64,000 nucleotides of DNA from an uncultured Clostridia bacterium (lineage in GTDB: Bacteria; Bacillota; Clostridia; Christensenellales; CAG-138), in assembly GCA_944366945.1 (NCBI GenBank), contig CALVWJ010000001.1, positions 211,301 to 275,300 on the forward strand. The letters run 5' to 3'. The position numbers and the translations under genes are program-made. The notes beneath the pieces were generated by a model. It did not search any database, was not told the DNA's origin, and saw only the letters and a program-made list of their open reading frames with translations. Every line of letters starts with the position of its first letter. The first letter of the stretch is position 1. Positions 34,601 to 44,762 of the stretch are shown piece after piece.

Positions 34601-35416
34601 TTGTCAAAGCTGATGAAGCGGCTTATCGTCGCCGCTGCGCTGCTCCTTGTGCTTGCAGCGATTTTGTATCTTGGTGGGTGGCTGCAATGCGCGATTTTTA
34701 CGGTTGGCGCACTTGCAAGCGTATATGAAATGGGAAACGCGTTTGCGCGAAAAGACCATAAGCTTTTTCTGCTGCCTGCTTATCTGTATGCAGCGGGCTA
34801 CTTTGTGCTCTATCGTCTGTTTGGTGGGGACGCTGTTTGGCTGCTTGGGTTGCTAGCGGCAATGCTCGTTTTGATGGAGCGCGTTTGGTCGCGCCATCGT
34901 ACAACGGAGGATGCCGTTTTTTCGCTGTTCCCGTTGATCTATCCGCTTGCATTTTTTACTGCGATCTCCATGGTCGCAGAATATGGCGGAAGTTATGATA
35001 AGAGCCGCATTGCGCTGTTTTCGATTTTTGCAATGCCCCTTATGGGGGACACGTTTGCATATACGTTCGGAAAGCTTTTTGGCAAACGCCAGCTTTCTCC
35101 GGAGCTGAGCCCTAACAAAACAGTGGCGGGCGGTATTGGCGGCATATTTGGCGGCGCGGCAGGCGGTGCGCTTGTTTATGCGCTGGAAGGCCTGTATCCT
35201 GCGGGCGCATCGTTACAGCTATTGCTTGGGCTGGGCCTAATCTGCGGCATTCTCGGCCAGTTTGGCGATCTGTTTGCTTCGGCGATCAAACGATGGGCCG
35301 GCATCAAAGATTATAGCCGCATTTTCTCTGAACATGGCGGCATGTTGGACAGGCTGGACAGCGTTCTCTTTTGTGCCCCGATCGTTTACGCTGTGTTCAA
35401 AATCATGGGAGTATAA
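34601..35416 (+). CDS. cdsA: Phosphatidate cytidylyltransferase
   Basis: CdsA converts phosphatidic acid plus CTP to CDP-diacylglycerol for phospholipid synthesis. The 271-residue protein has about eight membrane helices and the C-terminal signature GQFGDLFASAIKRWAGIKDY ending in HGGMLDRLDS. TTG at 34601 is the start, with GGGGAGGA upstream and two bases after uppS stop. Confidence 0.95.
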   Translation: MSKLMKRLIVAAALLLVLAAILYLGGWLQCAIFTVGALASVYEMGNAFARKDHKLFLLPAYLYAAGYFVLYRLFGGDAVWLLGLLAAMLVLMERVWSRHRTTEDAVFSLFPLIYPLAFFTAISMVAEYGGSYDKSRIALFSIFAMPLMGDTFAYTFGKLFGKRQLSPELSPNKTVAGGIGGIFGGAAGGALVYALEGLYPAGASLQLLLGLGLICGILGQFGDLFASAIKRWAGIKDYSRIFSEHGGMLDRLDSVLFCAPIVYAVFKIMGV

Positions 35417-35421
35417 TAAAC

Positions 35422-36579
35422 TTGAGTAGGAAAACCATTGCGGTTCTTGGCAGCACAGGTTCTATCGGCCGGCAAACGCTGGATGTGCTGCGCGCATGCC
35501 CGGAGCTTGGGCGCGCCGGCGTGCTTTGCGCGCATGGCAACGTAGAGTTGCTGCTTGCGCAGGTGCGCGAGTTCCACCCGGAATTTGTTGGAATTGCTGA
35601 GGAAGCAGCTGCAAAAACGGTGCGGCCGTATCTGCCGGAGGGCGTGCGATTGGAAGCGGGGCCGCAGGCTGCGGCCATCCTGGCGGCATTGCCGGAGATT
35701 GATACGGTCGTAAACGGCATATCCGGCTTCGCCGGGACCGAGCCGCTGCTTGCAGCGCTTAATGCGGGCAAAACCGTTGCGCTTGCGAACAAGGAGAGCA
35801 TCGTCTGTGCGCACAAGCTTGTAGACCAAGCGTTGGTGCACGGGGGCAGGATTCTCCCGGTGGACAGCGAGCAGTCTGCGCTCTTTCAATGCCTTTGCGG
35901 CGGCACGCATGGCGAGGTAGCCCGGCTTTGGCTTACGGCTTCGGGAGGACCGTTCCGCACCGCTTCGATGGAAAAGCTGCGCGTGGTAACAGCCCAGGAT
36001 GCATTGCGCCACCCCACTTGGAGCATGGGCGCAAAGATTACCATCGATTCTGCCACCCTGTTTAACAAGGGGCTTGAAATCATGGAAGCAAGCTATCTGT
36101 TCGGCATAGAAGGAGCGCGCATCTCAGTGCTTGTGCATCCGGAATCCATCGTGCATTCCATGGTGGAGTTTTGCGACGCAAGCATACTTGCACAGCTTGC
36201 ACGCCCAGATATGCGCCTCGCAATCCATTATGCGTTATCCTGGCCCGAGCGCATGCCATCCCAATTCGGCGCGCTCAACCTGGCTGAGGTTGGAAAGCTC
36301 ACGTTTGAGGCGCCGGATGCGGAGCGTTTCCCGTCCATCCCGCTCGCGTATGAAGCGCTTGCGGAAGGGGAAGTGCTCCCGATCGCCTACAATGCCGCAA
36401 ACGAAGCGGCAGTCGCCCGGTTCCGGAAAGGGGAAATCGGATTTTTTGACATTTTCTGCGCAGTGGAATATGCGATGGCGCATGTAACACGCGCAGAAAT
36501 CCGCACATTTGCGGATATTCTGGAAACAGACTGCGAGGCGCGCAGCCTTGCGGAGAAAGCGATGGAGAAGAAGAATTGA
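35422..36579 (+). CDS. dxr: 1-deoxy-D-xylulose 5-phosphate reductoisomerase
   Basis: Dxr commits DXP to the MEP isoprenoid pathway, making MEP with NADPH. In the 385-residue protein the Rossmann motif is VLGSTGSIGRQTLDVLR, followed by ALANKESIVCAHKL, PVDSEQSALFQCL, and the metal/substrate loop TASGGPFR and GAKITIDSATLFNKGLE. The TTG at 35422 (LSRKTIAV) follows GGGAG. With ispG nearby it supplies precursors to UppS. Confidence 0.96.
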   Translation: MSRKTIAVLGSTGSIGRQTLDVLRACPELGRAGVLCAHGNVELLLAQVREFHPEFVGIAEEAAAKTVRPYLPEGVRLEAGPQAAAILAALPEIDTVVNGISGFAGTEPLLAALNAGKTVALANKESIVCAHKLVDQALVHGGRILPVDSEQSALFQCLCGGTHGEVARLWLTASGGPFRTASMEKLRVVTAQDALRHPTWSMGAKITIDSATLFNKGLEIMEASYLFGIEGARISVLVHPESIVHSMVEFCDASILAQLARPDMRLAIHYALSWPERMPSQFGALNLAEVGKLTFEAPDAERFPSIPLAYEALAEGEVLPIAYNAANEAAVARFRKGEIGFFDIFCAVEYAMAHVTRAEIRTFADILETDCEARSLAEKAMEKKN

Positions 36580-37622
36580 CGACGTTTTTATCCATTTTGG
36601 CAGCCCTTTTGGTGCTCTCCGTTTTCGTTGTGGTGCATGAACTTGGCCATTTTCTGGCTGGAAGATGGCTGGGCTTTACCGTGCTGGAGTTTGCGGTGGG
36701 CATGGGCCCTGCGATCGTAAAAAAAGAGAAAAACGGGATCCTTTATTCCCTGCGCGCATTTCCAATCGGCGGCATGTGCCGCTTTTATGGCGAGGATGAA
36801 GCTGCAAAAGATAGCCGTTCGTTCTCATCGCATCCGGTATGGAAGCGCATCATCGTAGTGGCGGCAGGCCCGCTCATGAACGTGATCACGGCAATCCTGT
36901 TTGCGGTGGTCTCCCTTATGACCTACGGCGTATATGTGGATGTGCCGGTGGTACAGGAACTTGCGAGCGAAAGCGCACCCGCAGCCATAGCCGGTATTGA
37001 ACCGGGCGACGTGCTTTATGCAATCAACGGGAAAGTCATCGAAAGCTTTACGGAAGCTTCGGATCTCATCCTTGGGGCAACGGGGGACGAGATGGTCATT
37101 ACCGTGCAGCGTGATGGAGAAACCATCGATCTTACCGTGCGCGATTTTTACAACGAGGCGCAAGAAAGCAATCTCATCGGCATCACCTATGGCTATGGCA
37201 GGGAACGCTATGGGCTTTTCCAGGCGCTTGGTGCCTCATTCCGCTATGTGTGGGATATTTTTGTGGAGATGGCGCGCTTTATCGGCAGCATCTTTACGCA
37301 GGGCGTGCAGCAGGGCGATGTTGTCGGGCCGGTCGGAACGGTTACCATCATCGGCCAGGCGGTGCGCACGGGATTTGAAACGGTGCTTTACCTTGCGGTG
37401 CTCATCAGTGTAAACCTCGCGTTCATGAACCTTTTGCCGCTGCCTGCGCTTGATGGGGGAAGGCTGGTATTCTTGATTATCGAGGCAATCCGCCGCAAGC
37501 CGGTCCCACCCGAAAAGGAAGGCATGGTTCATTTTGCAGGGCTGGTTCTCCTGCTTGGGCTTATGGTATATTTAACCGTAAGTGACGTGCGCGGACTTGT
37601 AAACGGCCTGTTCGGAGGCTGA
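36576..37622 (+). CDS. rseP: Site-2 intramembrane metalloprotease RseP/RasP
   Basis: This zinc protease cuts regulatory membrane proteins and signal-peptide remnants inside the membrane. The 348-residue protein has HELGH near residue 22, a PDZ domain (about 115-190, GIEPGDVLYAINGKVIESF), and the second active-site motif NLLPLPALDGGR. The TTG start overlaps the dxr stop. The usual neighbours (dxr and ispG) are present. Confidence 0.95.
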   Translation: MTTFLSILAALLVLSVFVVVHELGHFLAGRWLGFTVLEFAVGMGPAIVKKEKNGILYSLRAFPIGGMCRFYGEDEAAKDSRSFSSHPVWKRIIVVAAGPLMNVITAILFAVVSLMTYGVYVDVPVVQELASESAPAAIAGIEPGDVLYAINGKVIESFTEASDLILGATGDEMVITVQRDGETIDLTVRDFYNEAQESNLIGITYGYGRERYGLFQALGASFRYVWDIFVEMARFIGSIFTQGVQQGDVVGPVGTVTIIGQAVRTGFETVLYLAVLISVNLAFMNLLPLPALDGGRLVFLIIEAIRRKPVPPEKEGMVHFAGLVLLLGLMVYLTVSDVRGLVNGLFGG

Positions 37623-37649
37623 TTTTGGTGGGACCGTGGGGGATGCAAG

Positions 37650-38732
37650 ATGGGAAACAAAACGAGATCAGTCCATATTGGCGGGCTACGGATGGGCGCA
37701 GGCGCGCCCATTTCCGTGCAATCCATGACGAACACCTATACTGGGGATGTGGAAGCAACGGTTGCGCAGATTGAGCAGCTCGCGCAGGCGGGCTGCGAAG
37801 TGGTCCGCATGGCGGTGAACGATGCGGCGGCTGCCGCTGCCGTGCGCGAGATCCGCGCGCGCGTACCCAAGCTCCCGCTTGTGGCGGATGTTCATTTTGA
37901 TTACAGGCTCGCGATTGCTGCGATGGAAAACGGTATCGATAAAATCCGTTTTAATCCGGGGAACATCGGCAGTGAAGCCAATGTGCAGGCATTGGTTTCC
38001 TGCGCAAAAATGCACCATGTGCCGATCCGCATCGGCGTAAATGCCGGCTCGCTTGACCGGGCGCTGCTTGCGCGCTATGGTGCGCCAACACCCGAGGCGC
38101 TTGCGGAAAGCGCGCTTGGCCATGTGCGGATTCTTGAGCACGCCGGGTTTTCAGACATCGTGATTTCCGCAAAAGTATCAAGCGTGCCGGAGACAGTCGC
38201 AACCTATCGCCTGCTTGCGAAGGCATGCGCATACCCGCTGCATGTTGGCGTAACGGAAGCCGGCGGGAGCGAGCTTGCAATCATCAAATCAGCGGTTGGC
38301 ATCGGTGCGCTGCTTCTCGATGGCATAGGCGATACCATCCGAGTGTCTCTTACCGGGGATCCAGTGCGCGAAGTGAACGCAGGCATTGCGATCCTGCGCG
38401 CGCTGGGCCTGCGCAGGGAAGGCGTAGAGGTAATTAGCTGCCCTACCTGTGGGCGCTGCAAAAATATCGCGGCGCATGCTGCGCTTGCAGCGCGCGTGGA
38501 GCAGGAATTCCAAAACGCACGCGCGTATTTAAAGGTGGCTGTGATGGGCTGTGCGGTTAATGGCCCGGGTGAAGCCAGGGAAGCGGATGTCGGTATCGCC
38601 TTTGGGCGAACCAATGCCGTGGTATTCAAACGCGGGGAGCAGGCGTTTGCAGGTGCCCTACCCGGCGTTGCAGAGCAGTTTCTGCAGGAAGTTCAAAGCA
38701 TGCTGGAAGAACGTGAAAAGGAGCTGGCATAA
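37650..38732 (+). CDS. ispG: 4-hydroxy-3-methylbut-2-en-1-yl diphosphate synthase
   Basis: IspG (GcpE) reduces MEcPP to HMBPP with a [4Fe-4S] cluster. The 360-residue protein shows SVQSMTNTYTGDVEATVAQI, VADVHFDYRLAI, KIRFNPGNIGSE, and the C-terminal cluster cysteines in CPTCGRC and GCAVNGPGEAREADVG. The stop overlaps the polC ATG by one base. Confidence 0.97.
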   Translation: MGNKTRSVHIGGLRMGAGAPISVQSMTNTYTGDVEATVAQIEQLAQAGCEVVRMAVNDAAAAAAVREIRARVPKLPLVADVHFDYRLAIAAMENGIDKIRFNPGNIGSEANVQALVSCAKMHHVPIRIGVNAGSLDRALLARYGAPTPEALAESALGHVRILEHAGFSDIVISAKVSSVPETVATYRLLAKACAYPLHVGVTEAGGSELAIIKSAVGIGALLLDGIGDTIRVSLTGDPVREVNAGIAILRALGLRREGVEVISCPTCGRCKNIAAHAALAARVEQEFQNARAYLKVAVMGCAVNGPGEAREADVGIAFGRTNAVVFKRGEQAFAGALPGVAEQFLQEVQSMLEEREKELA

Positions 38733-41700
38733 TGGGGCAGGGTGATCCTTACGGCCTTGCGTGCATGGGCGCGGAGCTTGCCGGGGCAAAGCTTTATAAA
38801 AATGAAAAGCGTCTTGCGGTGGAATTGCGCCTGGCGCGGCCGATTGGCGCGCAGGAAGCCGAGCGGATTGCAGCTGCGCTTGGCACTGCCGTTCCGGACT
38901 GCACGGTAGAGCTGCACTGCGCGGGAAATGTGGAGATGCTTATGGCACAGCCTGCTTTTTCGGACAAGCTTGCAGAAAGCTGGATGCACTTTTCGCCGCT
39001 TATGCGCCCCGTGCTGTGCAATGCAGCATGGGAGCGGGATACAGGAGCACTTTGCGCGTTTTCCGTGCGCATCCCGGAAAAACTGTATGAAACGGCAAAA
39101 AGCTGCAACGGTGTTTCCCGCCTAACGGAATTTGTGCAAGGATTCTATGGCGTTGCGCTCCATGTGCAGCTTGTGCCGGATGCTGGCCTTTGCATGCCGG
39201 AAACAAGCAAACAGGAGGCGCAGCAAAATGCACCAGAAGCCAAGCAGGCGCGGCCTGCGCGGCGCGCACAAGCAAAGGGGACGGCTGCAAAAAAATTTGC
39301 GGTACCCAAAGATGCAATCCTGCTTGGAGCGCCTACGAGCACCAAACCTGCCCCCATGCAGGAGGTAAACGAGGAATCGGGAACCGTTACTGTGCAAGGG
39401 GAAATCCTTTCTCTCGATGTGCGGGTGCGCAAGGACGAAAGTTTTATCGTTTCGCTTTATATTTCGGATAAAACAGGAACGCTTCCGCTGAAGCTCTTCC
39501 TGCGCAAAGAAGAAAAGAGCGTTGTTGAGCGCATTGAAAAATGCAAAAAGGATGGCAAATGGCTTGTTGCACATGGCAGGTATGCGCGGGATGATTTCAT
39601 GAGCATGCATTGTGTGTTCCCCAACTGGCTTTATTGCACTGCGCCAATTTTGCGGGAAGATAAGGCGGAGCAGAAACGCGTGGAGCTGCATCTGCACACC
39701 AAGATGTCGTCCATGGACGGGCTTGTGGACCCCAAAGCAGCAGTTACAACGGCTGCGCGCTGGGGGCATAAGGCGGTTGCAATCACAGACCATGGCGTTG
39801 TGCAGGCGTTTCCAACGGTGGTTGCCGCAGCGGACAAGCTCGTAAAAGATGGGAAGGATTTTAAGGCAATTTTAGGCGTGGAAGGCTATCTCCTGCCCGA
39901 TTGCGCATTGATTCCAATGGAAGGAGATTTTTGCGCGATTGGGATGACCTGCGGAGGCGGCGTGCATAAGGACGGCGTGTTTGAAATTGCCGCAGTACGC
40001 TGGGGAGCGGATGGAAAAGAAGCTCACTTTCATACGCTTATGAACCCTGCCATCCCGCTTCCACGCGCGCTCGCAGAGCAAACGGGCCTTACGCAGACGC
40101 AGATCGATGCTGCCCCCCTTCCGGGCGAAGCACTAGAGGCGCTTGCGGCATTTGCCAACGGCGCACAACTGGTCTGCCATGGTGCGGATGCACTTTTGCG
40201 CCTCGTCAAAAAGGGGCAGGTGCTTTCCGTGGAGCTGCCTTCGCAGTGCGTGAACACGGAGATGTTAACGCATTATCTGTTCCGCACGCTGAAGGACACA
40301 TCCCTTGCGCCCGCGTGCGCGGCGGCGGGGCTTCCAACGCCGGAATGCGGCGCGGCGGGCGCGGCCGAAGCAGTGCGCGCATTGCTTGGCGCGCTTTGCA
40401 CACGCATGCGCGCGCAGGGGGTCGAACGGCTGCCTCTGGTGGATTGCATACCGCATGAGCGCGTGAAAGGCCAGCGCAGTACATTCCACATCATTTTGCT
40501 TGCGAAGAATCACGAAGGGCTTAAAAACCTGTACCGCCTTGTTTCCTATGCGCATCTGGAACATTTGAAAGGCGTTCCCCGCATTCCGCGCAGCCTCTTG
40601 CAAATGCACAGGGAGGGGCTCATCGTGGGCTCGGCATGCGAAGCGGGCGAGCTGTTCCAGGCAATCCTCGCAGAGAGACCGCATGCGGAGATCGCGGAGA
40701 TTGCAAGGGAATATGATTACCTTGAAATACAACCCATTGGAAATAACGCGTTTATGGTGCGCAACGAAACCGTGAAGGATGAGGAGGGGCTGCGCGCGCT
40801 AAACCGGGAAATTGTGGCGCTTGGAGACGAGCTTGGCATTCCGGTCGTTGCAACGGGGGATGTGCACTTTTTAAACCCGGAGGATGCGATTTATCGTGCT
40901 ATCCTTATGAGTGCGCGGGATTTTAAGGATGCGGAACAACAGGCGCCGCTCTATTTTAGAACCACGGAGGAGATGCTCGAGGAATTCTCGTATCTGGGGG
41001 AGGAAAAAGCATTTGAGGTCGTGGTTAAAAACCCCAATGCAATTGCCGATTCCTGCGATCGGTTAAAGGCGTTCCTTTCGGAGAAGGGGACCTATGCGCC
41101 GACGTTTGAAGGCGCAAACGAGGAGCTGTGCAGCATGGCGGAGAAGCGTGCGCATGAAATTTATGGCAATCCCCTGCCCGAAGTGGTGCAGGCACGGCTT
41201 GAGAAAGAGCTCAATTCCATCATCGGCAACGGGTATGCAACGCTGTATTTGCTGGCACAGCGGCTGGTGCATAAATCCAACCAGGATGGTTATCTTGTAG
41301 GCTCCCGTGGCTCGGTGGGCTCATCCTTCGTAGCCACAATGGCTGGCATTACGGAAGTAAATCCATTGCAGCCGCATTATGTTTGCCCAAACTGCAAGCA
41401 TAGCGATTTTGATGTGGATCGGAATCAATATACCTGCGGCGTAGACCTGCCGGATGCAAATTGCCCCGTGTGCGGCACGCAGTATCAAAAGCTCGGTTAT
41501 GAGATCCCGTTTGAGGTGTTCCTCGGTTTTAAAGGCGATAAGACCCCGGATATCGATTTGAACTTTTCAGGAGAATATCAGCCGGTTGCTCATAAATATG
41601 TGGAGGAGATGTTCGGCGAAGGGCACGCGTTTCGTGCAGGCACCATTTCAGGACTGCAGGATAAGACGATCTATGGCTACATCAAAGGCTATTGCGAGCA

Positions 41701-42967
41701 ACAGGGCGTGAGTTTCAACCGTGGCGAAACGGAGCGCCTCGTTGCGGGCTGCTTGGGCGTAAAACGTACCACGGGCCAGCACCCGGGCGGCATTGTGATC
41801 GTGCCCCAGGAAAACGACGTTATTGAGTTTACGCCCGTGCAGTACCCGGCAGATAAAAAGGAAAAGAACACGATTACCACGCATTTTGATTTCCATGCCA
41901 TGGATGACCGTTTGGTCAAGCTGGACATCCTCGGCCATGACGATCCGACTGCACTGCGCATGATGCAGGACATCACGGGCCTCGACCCAAAGGATATCCC
42001 GCTGGACGATCCGGAAACCATGAAAATATTCCGCACCATCGAGCCGCTTGGCATCACGCTTGAAGAACTTGATTGTGATGTCGGCAGCATTGCAATCCCA
42101 GAATTCGGGACAAGCTTTGTGCGCAAGATGCTTATGGACACCCGCCCAACCACCATGGAGGAGCTGGTGCGCCTTGCCGGCCTTTCACATGGCACGGACG
42201 TATGGTTGGGAAATGCGCAGGATCTTGTGCTCAGCGGGCAGGCAACGCTTTCACAGGTTATCTGTACGCGCGATGATATCATGAACTATCTGCTCCTGCA
42301 GGGAGGAGATCCGCTCATGTCCTTTAAAACCATGGAGAGCGTGCGCAAGGGCAGGGGCCTTACTCCGGAAATGGAAGAGCACATGCAGAAGCTTAATATT
42401 CCAGAATGGTTTGTGATCTCCTGCAAAAAGATCAAATATATGTTCCCACGCGCGCATGCGGCAGCCTATGTGATGATGGCGTTCCGCGTTGCCTATTATA
42501 AAGTGCATTTGCCCCTTGCATTTTATTCCGTATATTTTACCGTACGGGCTGATGCATTTGACCTAGCCCAAGCTTCCGGCGGGGCTGAGCGCGTGCTGAA
42601 AAACATTAAAGCGCTGAAGGCAAAGGGCAACGATATCGAAACCAAGGAAGCGGATCTGCTCGTTATCCTGGAAGTGGTCTACGAGATGAACCTTAGGGGC
42701 ATTGAACTGCTTCCGATAGACTTGATGCGCTCGAAGGCAAAACGGTTTACGATCGAAGGCAACGCCATTCGGCCGCCGTTTTCTTCCATTGCTGGCGTTG
42801 GGGGGAATGCTGCCATTGGCATTGAAGAAGCGCAAAGCGGAGGGCCTTTTGCTTCTGTGGAAGACTTCCGCCTGCGCACAAAAGCAAACAGCGCCGTGAT
42901 CGGTGCGATGCGTGCGCTGGGCTGCTTCGATGGCATGCCGGAAACCAATCAGCTTACGCTGTTTTGA
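38732..42967 (+). CDS. polC: DNA polymerase III PolC-type with degenerate exonuclease domain
   Basis: The main replicative polymerase of low-GC Gram-positives (1411 residues, normal length). In order: N-terminal domains, a low-complexity linker (about 155-195), OB fold (GEILSLDVRVRKDESFIVSLY), PHP (VELHLHTKMSSMDG, AITDHG), an inserted DEDDh exonuclease-like region (about 398-550), second half of PHP, then polymerase with RGSVGSSFVATMAG, zinc module (CPNCK ... CPVCG), catalytic PDIDLNFSG near 940, and IVIVPQENDV. The exonuclease Asp-Glu motif reads AIGMTCGG instead of FDVETTG, the second motif reads VCHGADALL, and the last reads ECGAAGAAEA instead of HHRAxYDxEA, so proofreading residues seem lost. 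Confidence 0.96.
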   Translation: MGQGDPYGLACMGAELAGAKLYKNEKRLAVELRLARPIGAQEAERIAAALGTAVPDCTVELHCAGNVEMLMAQPAFSDKLAESWMHFSPLMRPVLCNAAWERDTGALCAFSVRIPEKLYETAKSCNGVSRLTEFVQGFYGVALHVQLVPDAGLCMPETSKQEAQQNAPEAKQARPARRAQAKGTAAKKFAVPKDAILLGAPTSTKPAPMQEVNEESGTVTVQGEILSLDVRVRKDESFIVSLYISDKTGTLPLKLFLRKEEKSVVERIEKCKKDGKWLVAHGRYARDDFMSMHCVFPNWLYCTAPILREDKAEQKRVELHLHTKMSSMDGLVDPKAAVTTAARWGHKAVAITDHGVVQAFPTVVAAADKLVKDGKDFKAILGVEGYLLPDCALIPMEGDFCAIGMTCGGGVHKDGVFEIAAVRWGADGKEAHFHTLMNPAIPLPRALAEQTGLTQTQIDAAPLPGEALEALAAFANGAQLVCHGADALLRLVKKGQVLSVELPSQCVNTEMLTHYLFRTLKDTSLAPACAAAGLPTPECGAAGAAEAVRALLGALCTRMRAQGVERLPLVDCIPHERVKGQRSTFHIILLAKNHEGLKNLYRLVSYAHLEHLKGVPRIPRSLLQMHREGLIVGSACEAGELFQAILAERPHAEIAEIAREYDYLEIQPIGNNAFMVRNETVKDEEGLRALNREIVALGDELGIPVVATGDVHFLNPEDAIYRAILMSARDFKDAEQQAPLYFRTTEEMLEEFSYLGEEKAFEVVVKNPNAIADSCDRLKAFLSEKGTYAPTFEGANEELCSMAEKRAHEIYGNPLPEVVQARLEKELNSIIGNGYATLYLLAQRLVHKSNQDGYLVGSRGSVGSSFVATMAGITEVNPLQPHYVCPNCKHSDFDVDRNQYTCGVDLPDANCPVCGTQYQKLGYEIPFEVFLGFKGDKTPDIDLNFSGEYQPVAHKYVEEMFGEGHAFRAGTISGLQDKTIYGYIKGYCEQQGVSFNRGETERLVAGCLGVKRTTGQHPGGIVIVPQENDVIEFTPVQYPADKKEKNTITTHFDFHAMDDRLVKLDILGHDDPTALRMMQDITGLDPKDIPLDDPETMKIFRTIEPLGITLEELDCDVGSIAIPEFGTSFVRKMLMDTRPTTMEELVRLAGLSHGTDVWLGNAQDLVLSGQATLSQVICTRDDIMNYLLLQGGDPLMSFKTMESVRKGRGLTPEMEEHMQKLNIPEWFVISCKKIKYMFPRAHAAAYVMMAFRVAYYKVHLPLAFYSVYFTVRADAFDLAQASGGAERVLKNIKALKAKGNDIETKEADLLVILEVVYEMNLRGIELLPIDLMRSKAKRFTIEGNAIRPPFSSIAGVGGNAAIGIEEAQSGGPFASVEDFRLRTKANSAVIGAMRALGCFDGMPETNQLTLF

Positions 42968-42999
42968 CTTTTTGAAGCATGCTATAGGAAAGATTATGC

Positions 43000-43028
43000 T
43001 TGCTTTCGTTGGGATAAGCTGGTATAAT
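43000..43028 (+). promoter_or_regulatory. Sigma-A promoter of the rimP-nusA-infB operon
   Basis: TTGCTT and TATAAT are separated by 17 bases. A leader of about 80 bases with a stem-loop follows before rimP. Confidence 0.75.
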
Positions 43029-43064
43029 TTATTTGTTGGGCAGCAAAAGCTGCATTTGAGGTTT

Positions 43065-43091
43065 GAAAGAGTGGGCGTTTTTCCCGCTCTT
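43065..43091 (+). terminator. Leader stem-loop / attenuator before rimP
   Basis: AAAGAGTGGG pairs with CCCGCTCTTT (one G-U), followed by TCTTTTG. As it lies between the promoter and rimP, it may be a NusA-sensitive attenuator of the operon. Confidence 0.6.
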
Positions 43092-43115
43092 TTCTTTTGA
43101 AGGCGAGGGAACGGG

Positions 43116-43589
43116 ATGAAAATTACGGAAGCGGTAGACCGGGCTGTGCGCGCAACGGTAGAAGCGCAGGGTTTTGAGCTGGATGAGGTCGAATATCAGA
43201 AGGAGCACGGGAACTGGGTGCTTACGCTCTACATCGATGCGCCAGGCGGCGTTTCGCTGGATGACTGCGAGCGTGTCAGCCGCGCGGTTGATCCTGTTCT
43301 CGATGAGGCCGATCCAATCCCGGAAGCTTATTATCTTTCCGTGTCCTCCATTGGCATTGACCGGCCGCTGAAAAAGGACAAGGATTTCTCGCGCAACCTT
43401 GGGAACAAGCTTGATGTCAAACTCTATGCTCCCATTAAGAAAAAGAAAGAGTTTATGGGAACGCTCCTGGCTTTCGATGCAGAAACGTTCACGCTTTCCT
43501 TGGCTGGCAAGGGAGGTGCGGCAGGAGAGATGCTGACCATTGCGCGTAAGGACGCTGCGCTGGTGCGCCCACACATAGAGTTTGAATAA
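43116..43589 (+). CDS. rimP: Ribosome maturation factor RimP
   Basis: RimP (157 residues) helps 30S assembly. FELDEVEYQKEHGNWVLTLYID, SLDDCERVSRAVDPVLDE, YYLSVSSIGIDRPLKKDKDF and the C-terminal SH3-like domain (KKKEFMGTLLAFDAETFTL) fit the family. It opens the universal rimP-nusA operon. Confidence 0.95.
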   Translation: MKITEAVDRAVRATVEAQGFELDEVEYQKEHGNWVLTLYIDAPGGVSLDDCERVSRAVDPVLDEADPIPEAYYLSVSSIGIDRPLKKDKDFSRNLGNKLDVKLYAPIKKKKEFMGTLLAFDAETFTLSLAGKGGAAGEMLTIARKDAALVRPHIEFE

Positions 43590-43649
43590 GCGCCAAACAT
43601 GGGGCGAACGATATTATTTTGAGCAAAGATAAAATGGGAGGGATCATCA

Positions 43650-44741
43650 ATGAACGCTGAATTTATCGAAGCGCTCAATGCAATCGAGAAGGAGCGCGGC
43701 ATCAGCAAGGAAATCTTGATCGACGCGTTTGAGTCTGCGTTGGTTGCGGCATATAAACGTAATTATGGAACAACGGGCAATGTGCGCGCTGTGGTGGATC
43801 GCGATACGGGCGAGGTGCAGGTATTCGCATCCAAGACGGTTGTGGAGCATGTAGAGGACCCGCATTCGGAGATTTCTCTGGAAAAAGCGCGCGCAATCAA
43901 TTCCCTTTACGAAGTGGGCGATGTGCTTGAGGAGGAATCGAACCCCCGCAATTTCGGCCGCATTGCTGCGCAGACGGCCAAGCAGGTCGTGGTTCAGCGC
44001 ATCCGCGAGGCAGAGCGAGGCGTTATTTTTGATGAATATGTGGAGAAGGAAAACGAAATTTTAACCGCCATCGTGCAGCGCGTGGAAAAAGGCGGCGTAT
44101 ATGTAGAGCTCGGCAAAACGGATGGCTTGATTGCCATGAATGAAACGATTCCGGGCGAAGAATACAACAATAACGACCGGATTAAAGTCTATGTTCTTGA
44201 AGTGCGCAAAACCAGCAAGGGGCCGCAGGTGCTTGTGTCGCGCACGCATCCAGGCCTTGTGAAGCGCCTGTTTGAGTTGGAAGTTCCGGAAATCCAGACC
44301 GGCGTGGTCCAAATTAAATCCATTGCGCGAGAAGCCGGATTCCGCACGAAAGTTGCGGTCTATTCCTCTGATCCACAGGTGGATGCGGTTGGTGCATGTG
44401 TCGGCCAGCGCGGAACCCGCGTGGAACGCATTGTGAACGAGCTGCACAATGAAAAGATCGATATTATTGAGTGGGACAGCGACCCTGCAGTCTATATTGC
44501 AAAGGCGCTCAGCCCTGCGAAGGTGCTCATGGTCTACATCAACGAAGCAGAAAAGGCAGCCAAAGTGATCGTTCCGGACAACCAGCTTTCGCTTGCCATT
44601 GGCAAAGAAGGGCAGAATGCAAGGCTTGCTGCAAAATTGACCGGCTGGAAGATCGACATCAAGAGCCAAACGCAGGCGGAAGAGGAGCTTGCGCTGTATG
44701 ATGCGGAAACGGAAAACGTTGAAGCAGGCTTGGAAGAGTAA
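43650..44741 (+). CDS. nusA: Transcription termination/antitermination protein NusA
   Basis: NusA (363 residues) binds RNA polymerase and modulates pausing. The N-terminal domain is followed by an S1 domain ([22 protein letters not shown]) and two KH domains ([37 protein letters not shown]). It lacks the C-terminal acidic repeats of proteobacterial NusA, as usual in Bacillota. A short acidic tail ends the protein. Confidence 0.97.
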   Translation: MNAEFIEALNAIEKERGISKEILIDAFESALVAAYKRNYGTTGNVRAVVDRDTGEVQVFASKTVVEHVEDPHSEISLEKARAINSLYEVGDVLEEESNPRNFGRIAAQTAKQVVVQRIREAERGVIFDEYVEKENEILTAIVQRVEKGGVYVELGKTDGLIAMNETIPGEEYNNNDRIKVYVLEVRKTSKGPQVLVSRTHPGLVKRLFELEVPEIQTGVVQIKSIAREAGFRTKVAVYSSDPQVDAVGACVGQRGTRVERIVNELHNEKIDIIEWDSDPAVYIAKALSPAKVLMVYINEAEKAAKVIVPDNQLSLAIGKEGQNARLAAKLTGWKIDIKSQTQAEEELALYDAETENVEAGLEE

Positions 44742-44762
44742 GGATTGCTTGGAGGTGTGCAC

